Source: Actinacidiphila bryophytorum
Lineage (GTDB): Bacteria > Actinomycetota > Actinomycetes > Streptomycetales > Streptomycetaceae
DNA: 64,000 bases
NCBI RefSeq assembly: GCF_016916835.1
Contig: NZ_JAFFIX010000026.1
Coordinates: 1-64,000 of the forward strand
Direction of reading: 5' to 3'
The position numbers and the translations under genes are program-made. Below the pieces are notes generated by a model, which worked only from the letters and a program-made list of their open reading frames with translations, made no database searches and was not told the origin of the DNA. Below, one piece after another: positions 59,327 through 64,000 of this stretch. Every line of letters begins with the position of its first letter. Within the stretch, counting starts at the first letter, position 1.

Positions 59327-59697
59327 CGCAACCCGCCCGGAGCACGGTGCCGGGCTCCGGCCCGGACGCCTTCCGGGGCACCGCCCGCGGCGCGGCGTGT
59401 CCGGTCCGTTCCGGTCCGGAAAACAACTCCCCGGCGCTGACCAGGGCTTACGCCCTGTACACGGGCGCACGGCGGGCCGGCGTGCCGCGGGCTGCGGCTT
59501 GCTGGTCTCACCGCGCCAGGTCCGACCCGAGGGAGCTTCGCATGACCACCATTCTCGCCGTCATCGGCGCCGCCGTCGTCGTCTTCGGTGCGCTTGCCGA
59601 GATTCCGCCCGCCCTCGCCGCGCTCGTACGCGCCTGCATCCCGGTCGTCGCCGCCGTACGCGAGCTGCGGGCGGCCCTGAGCAGGGCAGAAGGCCGG
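59327..59697. other. Intergenic region upstream of the NACHT gene
   Basis: About 370 bp between the NACHT start (minus) and the histidine kinase stop (minus). It must hold the NACHT promoter; no clear operator was seen. A possible small plus-strand gene begins at 59542. Confidence 0.4.
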
Positions 59698-60219
59698 TCA
59701 GCCCGGCAGGGTGACGGTGAAGACCGTGGCGCCCGGGCGGCTGCGGACCGTGGCCGTGCCGCCGTGGGCCGCGGTCACCGCCGTGACGATCGCCAGGCCC
59801 AGGCCCGCGCCGTGGGGCTCGGGGGAGCCGGGGGGCGGGGGGTGGGCGCGGGTGAAGCGGTCGAAGACGGTGGCGCGGATGTCCTCGGGGATGCCGGGGC
59901 CGTCGTCCTCGACGGCCAGGCAGGCGGCGGATGCGTCCTGGCGGAGCCGGACGGTGACCCGGGTCCCGGGCGGGGTGTGGCGGCGGGCGTTGGCGAGCAG
60001 ATTGCCGGTGATCTGCTGGAGCCGCAGCGGGTCGCCGGTCGTGGTGACCGGGGACTGCGGCAGGTCCAGGACCCAGCGGTGGCCGGGTCCCGCGGCCCGC
60101 GCGTCGTCCACGGCGTCCAGGACCAGCCGGGTCAGGTCGACCGGCTCGCTGGCCAGCGGCCGGCCGGCGTCGAGGCGGGCGAGCAGCAGCAGGTCGTCGA
60201 CCATGCCGCCCATGCGTGA
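59542..60219 (+). CDS. Possible small membrane protein gene (doubtful)
   Basis: ATG 59542 follows GAGGGAG. The first ~50 residues look like a real protein: a hydrophobic segment MTTILAVIGAAVVVFGALAE and an amphipathic stretch ending VRELRAALSR. After codon ~52 the frame runs antisense into the histidine kinase gene and is probably not conserved, so either the true gene was cut by rearrangement or the frame is fortuitous. Confidence 0.25.
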   Translation: MTTILAVIGAAVVVFGALAEIPPALAALVRACIPVVAAVRELRAALSRAEGRSARQGDGEDRGARAAADRGRAAVGRGHRRDDRQAQARAVGLGGAGGRGVGAGEAVEDGGADVLGDAGAVVLDGQAGGGCVLAEPDGDPGPGRGVAAGVGEQIAGDLLEPQRVAGRGDRGLRQVQDPAVAGSRGPRVVHGVQDQPGQVDRLAGQRPAGVEAGEQQQVVDHAAHA

Positions 60220-61133
60220 GGACTCGGCCGTGATCCGCTCCAGCGCGCGCGACACGCCCGGCGGCACCGGGTCGGGGTGGAGCCTGGCCAGCTCGGCGTG
60301 GCCGCGGATCGAGGCGACCGGGGTGCGCAGCTCGTGGCTTGCGTCGGCGGCGAAGCGCCGCAGCCGCTCCTCGCCCGCGTGCCGCTTGGCCAGCGCGCTC
60401 TCGACGTGGCCGAGCATCCGGTTGAGCGCGATGCCGACCTGGCCGACCTCGGTGCGCGGGTCGGTGTCGGGGACCCGGTCGGGCAGCGCCACCTCGCCGC
60501 TGGCCAGCGGCAGCGCGGTCACCGATGCCGCGGTGGCCGCGACCCGCCGCAGCGGGCGCAGCGACCAGCGCACCCACAGCGCCCCGGCCGCGCCCGCGAC
60601 GAGCAGCGCGCCGCCGAAGACCGCGGCCTCGACGGCGACCAGCCGGGTCACGGCGTCCTCGACGCCGCTCAGCGGCAGCCCGGTGACCAGGACGTCCCCG
60701 TCGTCCCCGACGACGGCCCGCACCCGGTAGTCGTCGAGCGCGGACAGCTCGACGCGGTGGCTGCGCCCGTCGACGGGCACCGCGGCGAGGGCTGCCCGGT
60801 CGCCCGCGGTCAGCGACACCGTGGTGCCCGCGCCGGAGCGCACGACGCCCGCCGCGGTGACCTGGCCGTGCAGCAGCCGGGCGCCGAAGGTGCCGGGGGC
60901 CTGCCTGCGGGTGTCGACGTGCGCGTTGTCCGCGTCGGGTTCCTGCGGTCCGCGGTGTTCGAGGCTGGCGGGGAAGGTGCCGCCGGCCTCGGCGAGCTGC
61001 TGGTCGAGCCGGTCGGTGAGGAAGGAGCGCAGCGTGACGACGGCGGCGATGCCCACCGCGGCGCAGCTGAGCGCGAGCAGCACCACCAGGCCGCAGGTGA
61101 GCCTGGCCCGCAGGGTGCGCGGCAGCAGCCGCC

Positions 61134-61137
<4 letters not shown>
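59698..61137 (-). CDS. Two-component sensor histidine kinase
   Basis: 479 residues from GTG 61137, overlapping the response-regulator stop (GTGA). TM1 (LTCGLVVLLALSCAAVGIAA), an extracellular sensor (~45-165), TM2 (AAVFGGALLVAGAAGALWV), HAMP, HisKA with phospho-acceptor His in FAADASHELRTPVAS, and HATPase_c (GNLLANARRHTP; DDGPGIP; GAGLGLAIV). This is OmpR-partner class. It probably controls the divergent flavocytochrome genes. Confidence 0.88.
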
Positions 61138-61979
<842 letters not shown>

Positions 61980-62028
61980 GGTCCTCCCAGCATGCCTCGC
62001 CCGGGCCGCGGCAAGGGCGGGCCGCCGG

Positions 62029-62083
62029 CTCTGAATCGGCTGTGAGCTTCCGCTTCGCGGGCGGACTCAGAGCTGATTGAGAG
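62029..62083 (+). promoter_or_regulatory. Candidate response-regulator sites in the divergent promoter
   Basis: CTCTGAATCGGCTGTGAG (62029-62046) and CTCAGAGCTGATTGAGAG (62066-62083) are similar 18-bp words about 37 bp apart, between the response regulator and the ferric-reductase-like gene. Paired direct repeats are usual for OmpR-type regulators. Confidence 0.35.
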
Positions 62084-62131
62084 GTTTCGCCTGCACAGTG
62101 GCCCTGCAAGACCAAGGAGAGGAGCCGCCGC

Positions 62132-63496
62132 ATGACCACCACCTACAGCCCGCGCCCGGCGCGGCACGCGGTGGCGCCCGCCGGCCGGCGCTCCCCCGCC
62201 GCCGTGGTCCTCGCTCTGTGCTGGGCGGGCGCCGCCGGGGCGGTGGCCCTGTGGTGGCAGGACACCGGGGCCGTCGTAGGCCGCGCCGACTGGCTGCTCG
62301 GCGCCGGCCGCATCGCGGGCCTGCTGTGCGGCTACAGCTGCGCGCTGCTGGTCGGCCTGATGGCCCGGGTCCCGGTCCTGGAGCGGGGTGTGGGCAGCGA
62401 CCGGGTGGCCCGCTGGCACGCGGCGCTGGGCCGCTACACGGTGTGCCTGCTGGCCGTCCACGTCACGCTGGTCCTGTGGGGTTACGCGGTCCAGGCCCGC
62501 ACCGGCGTGCTCGGCGAGACGGCGACGGTCGTGCTGACATACCCCGAGATGCTCAAGGGCACGGTCGGCGGGGTGGTCCTGCTCGCCGTCGGCGTCCTCT
62601 CGGTACGGGCGGTACGCCGCACGGTCCGCTACGAGACCTGGTACCACCTGCATCTGCTCACCTACCTGGCGGTCTTCCTTGCCTTCTGGCACCAGCTGGC
62701 CCTGGGCGCCGACTTCGCCGCGCACCCGGCGGCCCGGGCCTTCTGGTACGCGCTCTACGGCTCGGCGGCCGCGGCGGTGCTCTGGTACCGGCTCGCGGCG
62801 CCGCTGCGGCTGAACCTGCGGCACCGGCTGCGGGTGCACCGGGTGGTGCCGGAGGCGCCGGGCGTGGTGTCGGTCATCGTGACCGGCGAGCGGCTGCCGG
62901 AACTGGCCGCCCGGGCAGGCCAGTTCCTGCGCTGGCGCTTCCTGGCGCCCGGGCTGCGGTGGACGGCGAGCCCGTACTCGCTGTCCACGGCGCCGCGGCC
63001 CGACCTGCTGCGCATCACCGTCAAGGCGGTAGGCGGCCACAGCGCGGCCCTGGCCGGGCTGCGGCCCGGCACCCGGATCTGGGCGGAGGGTCCGTACGGC
63101 GCGCTCACCGCGGACCGCAGGACCCGGCAGAAGGTGCTGCTGCTCGCGGGCGGGGTGGGGGTCACGCCGCTGCGTGCCCTCTTCGAGTCGCTGCCTGCCA
63201 GGCCCGGCGACCTGACGCTGGTCTACCGGGCGCGCAGCGCGGAGGACCTGGCGCTGCGCGGCGAGCTGGAGGCGATAGCCCGCTCCCGCGGCGCCCGCCT
63301 GCACTACCTGCTCAACCAGGCCGGCGGCCGCAGCCCGCGGCTGACCGCGCAGGCCCTGCGCGGCTGGCTGCCGGACGTCGCCGGGCACGACGTCTACCTG
63401 TGCGGGCCGCCCGGCATGGCCGCCGCCTCCTACGAGGCGCTGCGTGCCGCGGGTGTCCCGGCCCGCCGCATCCACCACGAGTCCTTCGAACTGTGA
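62132..63496 (+). CDS. Ferric-reductase-like transmembrane flavocytochrome
   Basis: 454 residues. The N-terminal ~220 hold six TM segments with paired His on haem-binding helices (WHAALGRYTVCLLAVHVTLV; WYHLHLLTYLAVFLAFWHQL). Then an FAD domain (SPYSLSTAP) and an NAD(P)H domain (LLLAGGVGVTPLRALFESL; YLCGPPGMA), ending HHESFEL. It would pass electrons from NAD(P)H across the membrane. GGAGAGGAG precedes ATG. The following gene encodes an FMN-binding protein, a probable electron acceptor. Confidence 0.88.
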   Translation: MTTTYSPRPARHAVAPAGRRSPAAVVLALCWAGAAGAVALWWQDTGAVVGRADWLLGAGRIAGLLCGYSCALLVGLMARVPVLERGVGSDRVARWHAALGRYTVCLLAVHVTLVLWGYAVQARTGVLGETATVVLTYPEMLKGTVGGVVLLAVGVLSVRAVRRTVRYETWYHLHLLTYLAVFLAFWHQLALGADFAAHPAARAFWYALYGSAAAAVLWYRLAAPLRLNLRHRLRVHRVVPEAPGVVSVIVTGERLPELAARAGQFLRWRFLAPGLRWTASPYSLSTAPRPDLLRITVKAVGGHSAALAGLRPGTRIWAEGPYGALTADRRTRQKVLLLAGGVGVTPLRALFESLPARPGDLTLVYRARSAEDLALRGELEAIARSRGARLHYLLNQAGGRSPRLTAQALRGWLPDVAGHDVYLCGPPGMAAASYEALRAAGVPARRIHHESFEL

Positions 63497-63503
63497 GCCG
63501 CCG

Positions 63504-64000
63504 GTGAACTCCCCGACCCGCCGCCCGCTGCGGCGCATCCTGCTCAGCACCCTGGCGACCGCCACGGGCGTGCTGCTCCTGCTCAGCCTCAAGCCGCACA
63601 CGACGGGAGGAGCGGCGGCCGCGGGCGGTGCGGCAGCGACCGGCGCGCCCGCACCCTCCCCTTCCGCGACGGCGGGCCCGGGTACGGGCGCCGGCTCCGG
63701 TACGGGTGCGGGTACCGCCTCCGGCACCCGCACCGTCGAGGGCGACACCGTGCAGACCCGCTACGGCCCCGTCCAGGTGCGGGTCACCCTGCAAGGCGGC
63801 AGGATCACCGCGGTGACGGCCGTGCAGGTACCCCAGGACAGCCCCCGCGACCAGGAGATCAGCGGCTTCGCCGTGCCCCAGCTCACGCAGGAGGCCCTGG
63901 CGGCGCAGAGCGCGCACATCGACACCGTCTCGGGGGCGACGTACACCAGCGAGGGCTACGTCCAGTCCCTGCAGAGCGCCCTGGACCGGTCAGGTGGCTG
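63504..64000 (+). CDS. FMN-binding domain protein, exported (partial at window end)
   Basis: At least 165 residues from GTG 63504. A signal/anchor helix (ILLSTLATATGVLLLLSL) precedes a Gly/Ala/Thr-rich linker and an FMN_bind domain. DTVSGATYTSEGY contains the S-G-A-T motif whose Thr is covalently flavinylated by ApbE enzymes. The sequence ends in frame as GGC-TG at the border, so a stop may follow immediately. It lies 7 bp after the flavocytochrome gene; together they form an extracytoplasmic electron-transfer pair. Confidence 0.85.
   Translation, partial: MNSPTRRPLRRILLSTLATATGVLLLLSLKPHTTGGAAAAGGAAATGAPAPSPSATAGPGTGAGSGTGAGTASGTRTVEGDTVQTRYGPVQVRVTLQGGRITAVTAVQVPQDSPRDQEISGFAVPQLTQEALAAQSAHIDTVSGATYTSEGYVQSLQSALDRSGG

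Overview
The window is high-GC actinobacterial DNA, most likely Streptomyces or a close relative in the Streptomycetaceae. Evidence: third-position G/C is near saturation, GTG and TTG starts with GGAGG-type ribosome sites are common, many gene pairs are coupled by ATGA/GTGA overlaps, and several families are typical of streptomycetes (DUF3040, DUF6479, EACC1, choice-of-anchor A). No rRNA, tRNA, phage module or CRISPR array was seen. The content is accessory: regulators, transporters, conflict systems, secreted plant-polymer enzymes and a small biosynthetic cluster.

Layout. (1) 1-8 kb: an ArsR-type regulator with two phased palindromic operators and an MFS exporter; a secreted choice-of-anchor A protein; a MerR-PP2C fusion coupled to another MFS protein; a VOC protein; an FAD oxidoreductase. 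(2) 8-15.2 kb: a very large secreted phosphodiester glycosidase/metallophosphoesterase, then an overlapping Ser/Thr kinase - EACC1 - caspase operon, which looks like a conflict (defence/suicide) system. (3) 15.2-18 kb: an AhpD-like gene and a SigJ/ECF41-type sigma factor share a mirror-symmetric promoter pair; a Rieske oxygenase follows. (4) 18-24 kb: pectinesterase, PL3 pectate lyase, GH29 fucosidase, a PPOX protein and a PAP2 phosphatase.

(5) 23.9-39.2 kb: a probable biosynthetic cluster. A PhzE-like ADIC synthase, a PhzD-like isochorismatase and an EntA-like dehydrogenase would convert chorismate to 3-hydroxyanthranilate. An acyl-CoA ligase, a FabH-like ketosynthase, an FAD monooxygenase, an arylamine N-acetyltransferase homologue, an enoyl-CoA hydratase, a second SDR, a quinone-oxidoreductase-like protein, an SRPBCC protein and a methyltransferase could elaborate it. 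No PKS or NRPS module is present. An IS701-type transposase homologue that has lost a catalytic Asp, and a truncated ADP-ribosylglycohydrolase, sit in the same region.

(6) 39.2-49.4 kb: a beta-glucan/xyloglucan-type utilisation locus: GH12, a DeoR/LacI hybrid regulator, a 2-hydroxyacid dehydrogenase, a sugar ABC importer with a YesL-like protein, a second paralogous binding protein in opposite orientation, and a GH5 enzyme with a beta-trefoil domain. (7) 49.4-55.8 kb: VOC protein, methyltransferase-MarR pair, DUF3040, stand-alone LigD-type DNA ligase, a 33-bp tandem repeat, DUF6479, a 14-TM MFS exporter and a helix-hairpin-helix endonuclease-like protein. (8) 55.8-59.3 kb: a 175-bp MITE-like element abuts the stop codon of a HEAT-repeat gene that overlaps a NACHT NTPase gene, a second conflict-type locus. 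(9) 59.7-64 kb: a two-component system divergent from a ferric-reductase-like flavocytochrome and an FMN-binding protein that reaches the window edge.
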